Source: Streptomyces sp. NRRL WC-3549 (lineage in GTDB: Bacteria > Actinomycetota > Actinomycetes > Streptomycetales > Streptomycetaceae). From it: 8,778 bases of DNA. The translations under genes and the position numbers were made by a program. A model generated the notes under the pieces. The model made no database searches, was not told the DNA's origin, and saw only the letters and a list, made by a program, of their open reading frames with translations. Shown piece after piece: positions 1-6,435 of the stretch; within the stretch, counting starts at the first letter, position 1; each line of letters starts with the position of its first letter. The DNA lies in NCBI RefSeq assembly GCF_000721935.1, contig NZ_KL585394.1, positions 114,014 to 122,791 on the forward strand, written 5' to 3'.

Positions 1-16
1 TGTGTATAAGAGACAG
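1..16. other. Tn5/Nextera mosaic-end adapter remnant (not genomic)
   Basis: The first 16 bases, TGTGTATAAGAGACAG, are identical to the last 16 bases of the 19-bp Tn5 mosaic end used in Nextera libraries. They are AT-rich compared with everything that follows. Genomic sequence therefore starts at about base 17. Any reading frame that includes these bases is artificial. The window's left edge is a contig edge, not a biological boundary. Confidence 0.97.
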
Positions 17-17
17 C

Positions 18-92
18 GTCGTGGCCGTGACCCTGCTCTCGCTGCCCGCGCTGTGGCGGCTGATGCGCCCGGACGGCCTCCGGACGGAGTGA
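18..92 (+). CDS. C-terminal fragment of a membrane protein (possibly MFS transporter)
   Basis: An open frame enters from the contig edge and ends at TGA 90-92, leaving 24 codons. The visible residues are a hydrophobic run (VVAVTLLSLPALWRLM) followed by a short charged tail (RPDGLRTE). This looks like the end of a last transmembrane helix with a short tail, as in many MFS-type transporters. G/C dominates the third codon positions, which supports coding. A strong hairpin follows within 15 bases of the stop. The family assignment is only a guess, because no conserved motif is present in so short a piece. Confidence 0.5.
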   Translation, partial: VVAVTLLSLPALWRLMRPDGLRTE

Positions 93-106
93 CACTCCCG
101 GCCACG

Positions 107-142
107 GGGGCGCGCGGCCGGCTGCGGCCGGTCGCGCGCCCC
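107..142. terminator. Bidirectional hairpin terminator between the fragment and oxyR
   Basis: A 15-bp stem pairs 107-121 with 128-142, with a 6-base loop and a single G-T (G-U in RNA) pair. It sits between the TGA of the left-edge gene (92) and the stop of oxyR (145), so it can serve both convergent genes. There is no T-run, as is common for Streptomyces terminators. Confidence 0.8.
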
Positions 143-144
143 TC

Positions 145-1107
145 TCAGGCCCCGCCGTCCCGCGTCCGCACCGGCAGCGCCTCCATCGCCCCGCGCAGGG
201 CCGCCGCGAACTCCTCGAACTCCGCGTGCCGCGCGGTGCCCGTCCGCACCGCGAGCGCCACACGCCGGGAGGGTGCCGGTTCGGTGAAGTAACCGGTGGA
301 CAGCGCCTCGTTGCGGGCGGTCTCGACCGTCACCGCCGTACGCGGCAGCAGGGTCACCCCGAGCCCGCCCGCGACCAGCTGCACCAGGGTGGAGAGTCCG
401 GCCGCGGTCGTCGTCACCGGGCCGCCCTGGGTGCGCCCCGCCTCCCGGCAGACGTCCAGCGCCTGGTCGCGCAGGCAGTGCCCCTCGTCGAGCAGCAGCA
501 GCGGCAGGTCCCGCAGCGCCTCGCGCGGGATGTCGTCGCGCCCGCCCAGCCGGTGCCCCCGCTCCATCACCAGCACGAAGTCCTCGTCGTAGAGGGGGAG
601 TTCGGTGACCCCGGGCACTCCGAGCGGCACGGCGAGCAGCAGCAGGTCCAGCCGGCCGGCCGCCAGCCCGTCCAGCAGCGAGGACGTCTGCTCCTCGTGG
701 ACCTGGAGGTCGAGGTCCGGGTAACGCTCGTGGACCAGCCTGAGCACGGTCGGCAGCAGATAGGGGGCGACGGTCGGGATCACCCCGAGCCGGAGCGTCC
801 CGGTGAACGGCGCGCGTACCGCCTCGGCCTCCTCCATCAGCTCGGCCACCGTCTCCAGCACGGCGTCCGCCCGCGCCGCGAGCCGCTCCCCGGCGGGCGA
901 CAGCAGTACCTTGCGCGTCGTACGCTCGATGAGCTGGACACCCAGTGCCACCTCCAGCGCGGACACCGCTCCGGAGAGTGCCGGCTGGCTCATCCCCAGG
1001 GATGCCGCCGCGTCACGGAAGTGCAGATGCTCCGCCACCGCCGCGAAGGCACGCAGCTGGGACAGGCTCGGCTGCTTGGCCCTGTTGGCCTGATTTACAT
1101 ACCTCAC
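145..1107 (-). CDS. oxyR: OxyR, LysR-family peroxide-sensing regulator
   Basis: A 320-residue LysR-type regulator that switches on peroxide defence when H2O2 oxidises a cysteine pair. The N-terminal winged HTH spans about residues 14-72 (LSQLRAFAAVAEHLHF, then AASLGMSQPALSGAVSALE). The effector domain follows from about residue 104. Cys211 and Cys220 in GHCLRDQALDVC match the redox pair Cys199/Cys208 of E. coli OxyR, including the nine-residue spacing and the GHCLRDQ motif. The frame continues far upstream without a stop, but GTG at 1105-1107 is chosen because GGAGG lies 9 bases before it and the length then fits the family. It is divergent from ahpC with a 132-base gap, the classic actinomycete oxyR-ahpCD layout, so it should activate ahpCD and probably controls itself. 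The function is very likely, given both cysteines and the neighbours. Confidence 0.95.
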   Translation of the reverse strand: MRYVNQANRAKQPSLSQLRAFAAVAEHLHFRDAAASLGMSQPALSGAVSALEVALGVQLIERTTRKVLLSPAGERLAARADAVLETVAELMEEAEAVRAPFTGTLRLGVIPTVAPYLLPTVLRLVHERYPDLDLQVHEEQTSSLLDGLAAGRLDLLLLAVPLGVPGVTELPLYDEDFVLVMERGHRLGGRDDIPREALRDLPLLLLDEGHCLRDQALDVCREAGRTQGGPVTTTAAGLSTLVQLVAGGLGVTLLPRTAVTVETARNEALSTGYFTEPAPSRRVALAVRTGTARHAEFEEFAAALRGAMEALPVRTRDGGA

Positions 1108-1109
1108 TG

Positions 1110-1146
1110 ATAGGCACCTCCGATCACCGCGAGCAAGTGTAGCTAT
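1110..1146. promoter_or_regulatory. Candidate OxyR operator in the oxyR-ahpC gap
   Basis: The E. coli OxyR site is ATAG-N7-CTAT-N7-ATAG-N7-CTAT. Here ATAG is at 1110-1113 and CTAT at 1143-1146, exactly the 33-base offset of the first and fourth elements. The second position reads CGAT (1121-1124, 3 of 4 bases). The third reads AGCA (1132-1135), a poor match. Overall 12 of 16 positions agree. The site covers the oxyR ribosome-binding site and a possible oxyR -10 (TACACT on the minus strand). It abuts a weak possible ahpC -35 (1147-1152) with CATGGT at 1171-1176 as a possible -10. That arrangement would suit activation of ahpC and self-repression of oxyR. This is inferred from pattern only. Confidence 0.5.
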
Positions 1147-1194
1147 TTCCGTGATCAATGCACTCTGTGCCATGGTGGGGCCAGTCCAACCCCC

Positions 1195-1221
1195 AGGAAA
1201 GCCCCCAAAAAGGGCCTTCCT
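1195..1221 (+). other. Hairpin in the ahpC 5' leader
   Basis: AGGAAAGCCC (1195-1204) pairs with GGGCCTTCCT (1212-1221) around the loop CCAAAAA, giving a 10-bp stem with one A-C mismatch. It ends 7 bases before the ahpC Shine-Dalgarno sequence (AAGGAG, 1229-1234). It could stabilise the mRNA or tune translation. It is not followed by a T-run, so a terminator role is less likely. Confidence 0.6.
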
Positions 1222-1239
1222 ATCCAGCAAGGAGTGCGC

Positions 1240-1794
1240 GTGCTCACTGTCGGTGACAAGTTCCCCGAGTTCGACCTGACCGCTTGTGTGTCGCTGGAGA
1301 GCGGCAAGGAGTTCGAGCAGATCAACCACAAGACCTACGAGGGCAAGTGGAAGATCGTCTTCGCGTGGCCGAAGGACTTCACCTTCGTGTGCCCCACGGA
1401 GATCGCCGCCTTCGGCAAGCTGAACGACGAGTTCGCCGACCGTGACGCCCAGATCCTCGGTTTCTCCGGCGACTCCGAGTTCGTGCACCACGCCTGGCGC
1501 AAGGACCACCCGGACCTGACCGACCTGCCCTTCCCGATGATGGCCGACTCGAAGCACGAGCTCATGCGTGACCTCGGCATCGAGGGCGAGGACGGCTTCG
1601 CCCAGCGCGCCGTCTTCATCGTCGACCAGAACAACGAGATCCAGTTCACGATGGTGACCGCCGGTTCCGTGGGCCGTAACCCCAAGGAGGTCCTGCGGGT
1701 CCTCGACGCCCTGCAGACCGACGAGCTGTGCCCGTGCAACTGGACCAAGGGCGAGAACACCCTCGACCCGGTCGCGCTCCTCTCGGGCGAGTGA
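1240..1794 (+). CDS. ahpC: AhpC, alkyl hydroperoxide reductase (peroxiredoxin)
   Basis: A cytoplasmic 2-Cys peroxiredoxin of 184 residues that reduces H2O2, organic peroxides and probably peroxynitrite. The peroxidatic Cys51 lies in FTFVCPTEI. The C-terminal ELCPCNW carries Cys164 and Cys166, the same arrangement as Cys61, Cys174 and Cys176 of Mycobacterium tuberculosis AhpC. There is an extra Cys16. An earlier in-frame GTG at 1234 overlaps the AAGGAG ribosome-binding site and cannot be the start. GTG at 1240 lies 5 bases after it and gives MLTVGDKFPEF, the usual actinobacterial beginning. ahpD follows 12 bases downstream and no ahpF is seen, so reduction should go through AhpD. Expression is expected to be induced by OxyR from the divergent promoter region. 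Confidence 0.97.
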   Translation: MLTVGDKFPEFDLTACVSLESGKEFEQINHKTYEGKWKIVFAWPKDFTFVCPTEIAAFGKLNDEFADRDAQILGFSGDSEFVHHAWRKDHPDLTDLPFPMMADSKHELMRDLGIEGEDGFAQRAVFIVDQNNEIQFTMVTAGSVGRNPKEVLRVLDALQTDELCPCNWTKGENTLDPVALLSGE

Positions 1795-1806
1795 GCTGAT
1801 ACGGAC

Positions 1807-2343
1807 ATGGCACTCGACGAACTCAAGGCAGCCATACCGGACTTCGCCAAGGACCTGAAGCTGAACCTCGGTTCGGTCATCGGGAACAGCGAGCTCCCCC
1901 AGCAGCAGCTCTGGGGCACCGTCCTGGCCTGCGCGATCGCCTCGCGCTCGCCGAAGGTGCTCCTGGAACTGGAGCCGGAGGCCAAGGCCAACCTCTCCGA
2001 GGAGGCCTACACCGCGGCGAAGGCCGCCGCCGCCATCATGGCGATGAACAACGTCTTCTACCGCACCCGGCACCTGCTGTCGGACCCCGAGTACGGGAAC
2101 CTCCGTGCGGGCCTGCGGATGAACGTCATCGGCAAGCCGGGCGTGGAGAAGGTCGACTTCGAGCTGTGGTCGCTCGCCGTCTCCGCGATCAACGGCTGCG
2201 GCCAGTGCCTGGACTCCCACGAGCAGGTGCTCCGCCAGGCCGGCGTGGACCGCGAGACCATCCAGGAGGCCGTCAAGGTCGCCTCGGTGATCCAGGCGGT
2301 CGGCGTGACCCTCGAAGCCGAGGGCGTACTCGCCGAGCAGTAG
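1807..2343 (+). CDS. ahpD: AhpD, alkylhydroperoxidase reducing partner of AhpC
   Basis: A 178-residue all-helical AhpD-family protein that passes electrons from a lipoyl protein to AhpC in actinomycetes. The active-site motif [11 protein letters not shown] gives Cys131 and Cys134, with His138 and Glu119 matching Cys130, Cys133, His137 and Glu118 of the M. tuberculosis enzyme. The histidine between the two cysteines there (CSHC, His132) is Gln133 here. The start is ATG at 1807, 12 bases after the ahpC stop. The preceding bases hold only a weak Shine-Dalgarno sequence, which suggests translation coupled to ahpC. Length and both cysteines are normal for the family. The ahpCD pair forms one operon ending at the hairpin at 2369-2414. 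Confidence 0.96.
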   Translation: MALDELKAAIPDFAKDLKLNLGSVIGNSELPQQQLWGTVLACAIASRSPKVLLELEPEAKANLSEEAYTAAKAAAAIMAMNNVFYRTRHLLSDPEYGNLRAGLRMNVIGKPGVEKVDFELWSLAVSAINGCGQCLDSHEQVLRQAGVDRETIQEAVKVASVIQAVGVTLEAEGVLAEQ

Positions 2344-2368
2344 AAGTGACGCACGCAGTACCGTTGTG

Positions 2369-2414
2369 CGAGAGGGGCCCCGCGGACGACCGACCGTCCG
2401 CGGGGCCCCTCTCG
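2369..2414. terminator. Bidirectional terminator between ahpD and the AI-2E gene
   Basis: Bases 2369-2388 pair perfectly with 2395-2414, a 20-bp GC-rich stem with a 6-base loop (ACCGAC). It lies 25 bases after the ahpD stop and 14 bases beyond the stop of the convergent AI-2E gene, so it can end both transcripts. There is no T-run. Confidence 0.92.
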
Positions 2415-2428
2415 TGCCGTACGGGTGC

Positions 2429-3832
2429 TCAGCGCTGTTCCGGCCCACCGCCCGGGGCGCCGTCCGACTCCGGGCGGTCCGGGCGGCCGGGGCCCTCCTC
2501 GCGCCGGATGCCCGAGGCCTCGGTCGGCGAGAGGTCGATCGCGGTGGCACCGTGCGGGCCGGGCGTGTTCCGCATGGCCGCCTCCCGCCCGTACGCCCGC
2601 AGATAGCCGACCACCGTGTTGGTCACGGCGACCAGCGGTACGGCGACCACCGCGCCGCCGATGCCCGCGATCATGCCGCCCGCGGCGACCGACAGGACGA
2701 CGGCCAGCGGATGGACGCGTACCGCGCGGCCCAGGATGAACGGCTGCAGGATGTGGCCCTCGATCTGCTGCACGGCCAGCACCACGATCAGCACCATCAA
2801 CGCGGTGAACACGCCCTGGGTGACGAGCGCGACGACCACGGCGAGCGCTCCGGAGACCACGGCGCCGACCAGCGGGACAAAGGCGAAGAGGAAGATGAAG
2901 ACGGCCAGCGGCACCGCCATCGGCACGTCGAGGAAGTAGATCCCGAGCCCGATGAAGATGGCGTCGATCAGGGCGACGATCACCGTGCCCCGCACGTAGG
3001 CGGTCAGCGTCCGCCAGGCACGCGGACCGGCTCCGGCGACGCCCGGGCGGGCCTGTGCCGGGACCAGCTTGAGGACCCATTCCCAGATGCGCCTGCCGTC
3101 GTAGAGCAGGAAGAGCGTCGAGAACATCGCGAGCAGCAGCCCGGTGAGGAACTCGACCATCACGGTGACGCCCTGGAGGCCGGCGGAGGTGATCTCCTCC
3201 GTGTTGGTGCCGATGGTGTCGCTGAGGTTCTTGGCGACGTCGTTGATCTGCTGCTCGGTGACGTGGAACGGGCTGTCCAGGAGCCAGCGCTTCAGCTCGT
3301 CGATGCCGTCGCGCACCCGGTCGGAGAGGGTGTCCAGGTTGTCCATCACCTGCCACACCACGAACCAGCCGACCAGCCCGATGACGACGAAGCCGAGCAC
3401 GGCGGTGACCGCGGTGGCGAGCCCCCGGGGCAGCCCGAGGCGCTTGAGGCGTACGACGGTGGGCTGGAGCATCGCCGTCACGAGCAGCGCCGCGGCGAAG
3501 GCGAGGACGACCAGCTGGACGGCGCTGATGACCCGCATCAGCACCCAGAGGGTGCCGGCCAGGACCAGCAGCCGCCAGCCCGCCTCGGCGGCGACGCGCA
3601 TCCCCCAGGGGATCGCAGCGACCGGATCGGGCCGGGCGGCGACGGAGGGCGCGTAGTCGGGAGGGCGGGGCACCTGGTCGGCGGCGGCGGCCTGCGCCGA
3701 GGGATCGGGGCTCGCGGCGGCCACGTCCTCGTCCACCTCGCGCGCGCCCTCGGCGCGGCGTTCCTCCAGGCGCGCCCCGACGTCGCTGAGTCCGGCGCCC
3801 AGCCGGTCGAGCCACCCCGGAAGTCTGGACAT
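2429..3832 (-). CDS. AI-2E family (UPF0118/PerM-like) membrane transporter
   Basis: A 467-residue integral membrane protein of the AI-2E family, whose members are putative exporters; the substrate cannot be read from the sequence. An Ala/Pro/acid-rich, probably cytoplasmic N-terminus (about 1-75) is followed by membrane segments near 86-122 and 138-163. A hydrophilic section lies at about 164-222. Further membrane segments are near 225-244, 281-302, 305-357 and 375-415. Family hallmarks are visible: FVPLVGAVVSG (318-328), QQIEGHILQPFILGRAV (355-371) and the glycine-rich stretch after HPLAVVLSVAAGG. The charged C-terminal tail (about 416-467) is Pro/Gly-rich. The start ATG at 3830-3832 is chosen for the purine-rich AAGGGGAAA before it and for family-like length. 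The frame is open further upstream into the SLT-domain gene without any stop, which is probably a result of damage to that gene. It converges on ahpD. Confidence 0.9.
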   Translation of the reverse strand: MSRLPGWLDRLGAGLSDVGARLEERRAEGAREVDEDVAAASPDPSAQAAAADQVPRPPDYAPSVAARPDPVAAIPWGMRVAAEAGWRLLVLAGTLWVLMRVISAVQLVVLAFAAALLVTAMLQPTVVRLKRLGLPRGLATAVTAVLGFVVIGLVGWFVVWQVMDNLDTLSDRVRDGIDELKRWLLDSPFHVTEQQINDVAKNLSDTIGTNTEEITSAGLQGVTVMVEFLTGLLLAMFSTLFLLYDGRRIWEWVLKLVPAQARPGVAGAGPRAWRTLTAYVRGTVIVALIDAIFIGLGIYFLDVPMAVPLAVFIFLFAFVPLVGAVVSGALAVVVALVTQGVFTALMVLIVVLAVQQIEGHILQPFILGRAVRVHPLAVVLSVAAGGMIAGIGGAVVAVPLVAVTNTVVGYLRAYGREAAMRNTPGPHGATAIDLSPTEASGIRREEGPGRPDRPESDGAPGGGPEQR

Positions 3833-3900
3833 GAGCTTTCCCCTTCCCCCGCCTGCTCCCATCACTCCCCCGGAGCCGTTCGAACCGAACCGTACACGCG

Positions 3901-3935
3901 TGGAGCCCCGCACCGTAGGACGGTGCGGGGCTCCA
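3901..3935 (-). terminator. Hairpin terminator of the SLT-domain gene
   Basis: A perfect 15-bp stem pairs 3901-3915 with 3921-3935, with a 5-base loop (TAGGA). It lies just beyond the point where similarity to SLT proteins stops, and upstream of the AI-2E start. It looks like the natural terminator of the SLT gene, yet the open reading frame runs straight through it. Confidence 0.8.
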
Positions 3936-3943
3936 GGAGGTTG

Positions 3944-4612
3944 AGAGCCGTAGCGGCCGTCCATGTAGCTGAGGCCCCACTTGATCTGGGTGGCCGGGTT
4001 GGTCTGCCAGTCGGCGCCGGCGGACGACATCTTGGAGCCGGGGAGGGCCTGCACGAGACCGTAGGCGCCCGAGGAGGGGTTGCTCGCACGGTAGTTCCAG
4101 CTCGACTCGTGGTTCACGATGTTGCTGAAACACTGGAACTGGTCGGCCGGGATCATCTGACGGGCCATCGCCTGGACCTGGGCCACGCTGTAGGAGCCCT
4201 GCGCGGCGAACGAGGAGGCGTCGCGGACCGACGAGCGGCTGGCGCGCTCCTGCTCGGCCTTCTTGCGCTCCTTCTCCTTGCGCTCCTGCTCCAGCTTGTC
4301 CTCGGCCGCCTGCTTCTTGGACTTGGCGTCCTTGGCGGCCTGGATGCGGGCCGTCTCCTCGGCGGACTTCTTGGCCGCGGCGTCGGCCGCGGAGGCCTGC
4401 GCGTCGGCCTGCTGGGTCAGCGAGGCGGTCTGGACCTGGGCCTGCTGGCCCGCGGGGATGTCTGCGAGCAGCGTGGTGTCGGCTGCGGCCGCCTCGAAGT
4501 TGTTGTCGTCGACAGCGGGAGTGCTGCCCGAAGCAACGCCTACGACGGCGCCTACGGTGGTGACCGCGGTGGCGGATGCCACGGCGAACCCCCGGACCGA
4601 GATCCGGCTCAC
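3944..4612 (-). CDS. Secreted SLT-domain (lytic transglycosylase-like) protein, C-terminus lost
   Basis: A secreted cell-wall protein of the Streptomyces transglycosylase-like family, expected to cleave peptidoglycan glycan strands. The GTG start at 4610-4612 has GGAAGGA 6 bases upstream. Residues 1 to about 29 form a signal peptide (basic SRISVRGF, then Ala/Val-rich). Residues of about 65-126 are a Lys/Glu/Ala-rich probable coiled coil. The SLT core runs from about 143 to 223, with probable catalytic Glu169 in NHESSWNYRA and the conserved GAYGLVQALPGSKM. Family members normally continue after RYGS with a short Cys- and Trp-rich end (like PCGAWSFWQANHWY) and a stop. Here Ser223 is followed at once by unrelated residues, and the frame stays open through the terminator hairpin and the whole AI-2E gene to 2429, giving a 727-residue ORF. 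Cys161 thus lacks its likely disulphide partner. A small deletion or an assembly error is the likely cause; a real fusion is less likely. Confidence 0.8.
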
Positions 4613-4840
4613 ACGGTGTCCTTCCAGCATCGCCCGCTTTAGGTGACCTCGCGGGCGCAATCGTGCCCCTGGCACTGGCCTCCCTACTGCTTGGGTCACG
4701 GGAGGCACGGGCCCGGTGGGCGACTTCCTCACGGAAGCGCCGCGTGGTGCTCGCGGGCGGCATACGGGCGACGTGTGTTGAGTTGTGTGGTGCGGGGCAC
4801 CTGTGGAGGTGCCCGAGTGCCGTATGCGGGGCCTGACGGA
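4613..4840 (-). promoter_or_regulatory. Highly structured 5' leader of the SLT-domain gene (candidate cis-regulatory RNA)
   Basis: Between the predicted promoter and the start codon lie about 228 bases with a chain of hairpins. A long-range stem joins 4820-4827 with 4760-4767 (8 bp) and encloses a perfect 8-bp hairpin at 4795-4814. A stem of 8 bp with one bulge spans 4720-4740. A 7-bp stem pairs 4678-4684 with 4700-4706. A small 5-bp hairpin lies at 4663-4675. The last, a 7-bp stem pairing 4631-4637 with 4651-4657, ends 5 bases before the ribosome-binding site (4619-4625). Streptomyces cell-wall hydrolase genes such as rpfA are known to carry a ydaO (c-di-AMP) riboswitch, but the GGGGTGAAT-type hallmark of that class was not found here. 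The class is therefore unknown. Confidence 0.5.
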
Positions 4841-4846
4841 AGCAAG

Positions 4847-4876
4847 ACTCTGCCGGAGAGACACGCGCTGTTGCAA
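4847..4876 (-). promoter_or_regulatory. Housekeeping-sigma-type promoter for the SLT-domain gene
   Basis: On the minus strand TTGCAA (4871-4876) and CAGAGT (4847-4852) are separated by 18 bases. They match TTGACA at 4 of 6 and the Streptomyces TAGRRT-type -10 at 5 of 6. Transcription would begin near 4840, immediately before the first leader stem. The bases upstream (about 4880-4945) are noticeably less GC-rich than the surroundings, as expected for a promoter region. Confidence 0.5.
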
Positions 4877-4949
4877 TTCTGTGTCGCGTGGGAAAGGTCA
4901 CACCCCGTTTGGCGCACGGGATTTTCGGAAATGACGGCGCGACACGACA

Positions 4950-4982
4950 CCGCCCGGCTAAGCTCCTTCGCTCGCCGGGCGG
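4950..4982 (-). terminator. Hairpin terminator of the PIN-PhoH gene
   Basis: A 9-bp perfect stem pairs 4950-4958 with 4974-4982. The 15-base interior can add a short AGC/GCT pairing. It lies 20 bases past the phoH2 stop codon and separates that gene from the promoter of the SLT gene. Confidence 0.75.
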
Positions 4983-5002
4983 CATCGACTGGACGTTCCG
5001 GA

Positions 5003-6325
5003 TCAGATGTGGCCTTCCTCCAGCATTTCGGTCACCAGCGCGGCGATCGGTGAACGCTCGGAACGGGTGAGCGTGACGTGCGCGAAGAGCGGATGCCCCT
5101 TCAGTTTCTCGACCACGGCGACGACTCCGTCGTACCGCCCGACCCGGAGGTTGTCCCGCTGGGCCACGTCGTGGGTGAGAACGACACGCGAGTTCGCCCC
5201 GATCCGGGACAGGACGGTCAGCAGCACGTTCCGTTCGAGCGACTGCGCCTCGTCCACGATCACGAACGCGTCGTGCAGGGAGCGGCCCCGGATGTGGGTG
5301 AGCGGCAGGATCTCCAGCATCCCGCGCCCCAGCACCTCTTCGATGACCTCGCGCCCGGCGACCGCCGACAGGGTGTCGAAGACGGCCTGCGCCCACGGGC
5401 TCATCTTCTCGGCCTCGGTGCCGGGGAGGTAGCCGAGCTCCTGGCCGCCGACGGCGTACAAGGGGCGGAAGACCATCACCTTCTGGTGCTGCCTGCGCTC
5501 CAGGACGGCCTCCAGGCCCGCGCAGAGGGCCAGCGCGGACTTCCCGGTGCCGGCCCGGCCGCCCAGCGAGACGATGCCGACGTCCGGATCGAGGAGCAGG
5601 TCGAGCGCGATGCGCTGCTCGGCGCTGCGCCCGTGGATCCCGAAGGCCTCCCGGTCGCCGCGCACCACACGTACGTTGCCTTCGGCGGTGACCCTGCCGA
5701 GGGCCTTGCCTCGCTCGGACTGGAGGACCAGTCCGGTGTGCACCGGGTACGCGGCCGCCTCGGGGACGTACAGCGTCTCCTCGGTGAACAGCAGGTCCAC
5801 CTGCTCGGCGGTCAGGGCCAGTTCGGCCATGCCGGTCCAGCCGGAGTCCGTGATGGCGAGTTCCGCCCGGTACTCCTCGGCGAGGAGGCCGACCGAGGAC
5901 GCCTTGATCCGGAGCGGGAGGTCCTTGGAGACGACGGTGACGTCGTACCCCTCGGCCTGGAGGTTGCGTGCGACCGCGAGGATCCGTGAGTCGTTGTCCC
6001 CCAACCGGTAGCCGGCGGGCAGGACGCCGGGATCGGAGTGGTTGAGTTCGACACGGAGCGAACCGCCCAGGTCCCCGAGCGGGATCGGGGCGTCCAGCCG
6101 GCCGTACCGGACCCGGAAGTCGTCCAGCAGGCGCAGGGCCTGCCGGGCGAAGTAGCCGAGCTCGGGGTGGTGCCGTTTGGCCTCCAGCTCCGTGACCACG
6201 ACGATCGGCAGCACGACTTCGTGCTCGTCGAAGCGGGTCACGGCGTTGGGGTCGGCCAGCAGGACGCTGGTGTCGAGAACGTAGGTGCGCCGGTCGGGCA
6301 TGCGGCGCTTGGCACTGGTCACCAC
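5003..6325 (-). CDS. phoH2: PhoH2-type PIN domain-PhoH ATPase (RNA helicase/ribonuclease)
   Basis: A 440-residue cytoplasmic protein fusing a PIN nuclease to a PhoH ATPase. Mycobacterial PhoH2 of this layout is reported to unwind and cut RNA; the native role in Streptomyces is unknown. PIN domain, about 13-150: acidic metal-binding candidates are Asp18 (LDTSVLL), Glu46 (VVVTELE), Asp110/Asp112 (GDNDSRIL) and Asp135 (VSKD). PhoH domain, about 232-435: Walker A GRAGTGKS at 256-263, Walker B VIVDEAQ with Asp358/Glu359, and the typical [10 protein letters not shown] at 341-350. The start is GTG 6325 (or the next codon, GTG 6322), with GAGGGGG about 11 bases upstream; ATG at residue 9 lacks a ribosome-binding site. 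The stop is followed by a hairpin. It is codirectional with the cis-prenyltransferase upstream but separated by 360 bases, so it probably has its own promoter. Confidence 0.94.
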   Translation of the reverse strand: MVTSAKRRMPDRRTYVLDTSVLLADPNAVTRFDEHEVVLPIVVVTELEAKRHHPELGYFARQALRLLDDFRVRYGRLDAPIPLGDLGGSLRVELNHSDPGVLPAGYRLGDNDSRILAVARNLQAEGYDVTVVSKDLPLRIKASSVGLLAEEYRAELAITDSGWTGMAELALTAEQVDLLFTEETLYVPEAAAYPVHTGLVLQSERGKALGRVTAEGNVRVVRGDREAFGIHGRSAEQRIALDLLLDPDVGIVSLGGRAGTGKSALALCAGLEAVLERRQHQKVMVFRPLYAVGGQELGYLPGTEAEKMSPWAQAVFDTLSAVAGREVIEEVLGRGMLEILPLTHIRGRSLHDAFVIVDEAQSLERNVLLTVLSRIGANSRVVLTHDVAQRDNLRVGRYDGVVAVVEKLKGHPLFAHVTLTRSERSPIAALVTEMLEEGHI

Positions 6326-6400
6326 GGAAGGACGTACCCCCTCGGACGAGGTCGGGGAGTGCGACGGAGGTCGCGTAACTTCCCGGAGGAAGAGGACGGA

Positions 6401-6435
6401 CCGGGTTCGGGCCCCGAGCGCGGGCCGAACACCGG
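6401..6435 (-). other. Long bulged hairpin in the phoH2 upstream region
   Basis: CCGG (6401-6404), GTTCGG (6405-6410) and CCC (6412-6414) pair with GGG (6422-6424), CCGAAC (6425-6430) and CCGG (6432-6435). This makes 13 bp with bulged bases at 6411 and 6431 and a 7-base loop. It lies 76 bases upstream of the phoH2 start, in its probable leader, and may be a leader structure or a second terminator for read-through from the prenyltransferase. Confidence 0.5.

Noticed and set aside
1108..2550. N-terminal extension of oxyR by about 480 codons
   Set aside because: It runs antisense through ahpC and ahpD; the GTG at 1107 has a ribosome-binding site and gives the normal LysR-family length.
2366..4642. 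Long plus-strand frame of 758 codons opposite the AI-2E and SLT genes
   Set aside because: Antisense shadow, His/Asp/Gly-rich with no recognisable domain and no ribosome-binding site.
2429..4876. A single 815-residue gene joining the SLT domain and the AI-2E membrane protein
   Set aside because: Two well-known separate families, a terminator hairpin between them, and a purine-rich ribosome-binding site and ATG for the AI-2E gene all argue for two genes with a damaged junction.
4613..4880. A canonical ydaO c-di-AMP riboswitch upstream of the SLT gene
   Set aside because: The core elements expected of the class (GGGGTGAAT-type segment and the CCGTCAGCTAACC end) were not found by eye; only a CCGTCAGGC fragment is similar.
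4862..4947. Distant inverted repeat TGTCGCG/CGCGACA as an operator for the SLT promoter
   Set aside because: The arms are only 7 bases and about 50 bases apart; chance is likely in GC-rich DNA.
4729..4950. A 73-codon frame in the SLT gene leader
   Set aside because: No ribosome-binding site, no coding-type third-position bias, and it spans the predicted promoter and leader hairpins.
2058..5396. Very long minus-strand open frame of 1112 codons
   Set aside because: It is a GC-driven shadow: the product is Arg/Gly/Pro/Ala-rich, shows no family motif and overlaps four well-supported genes.
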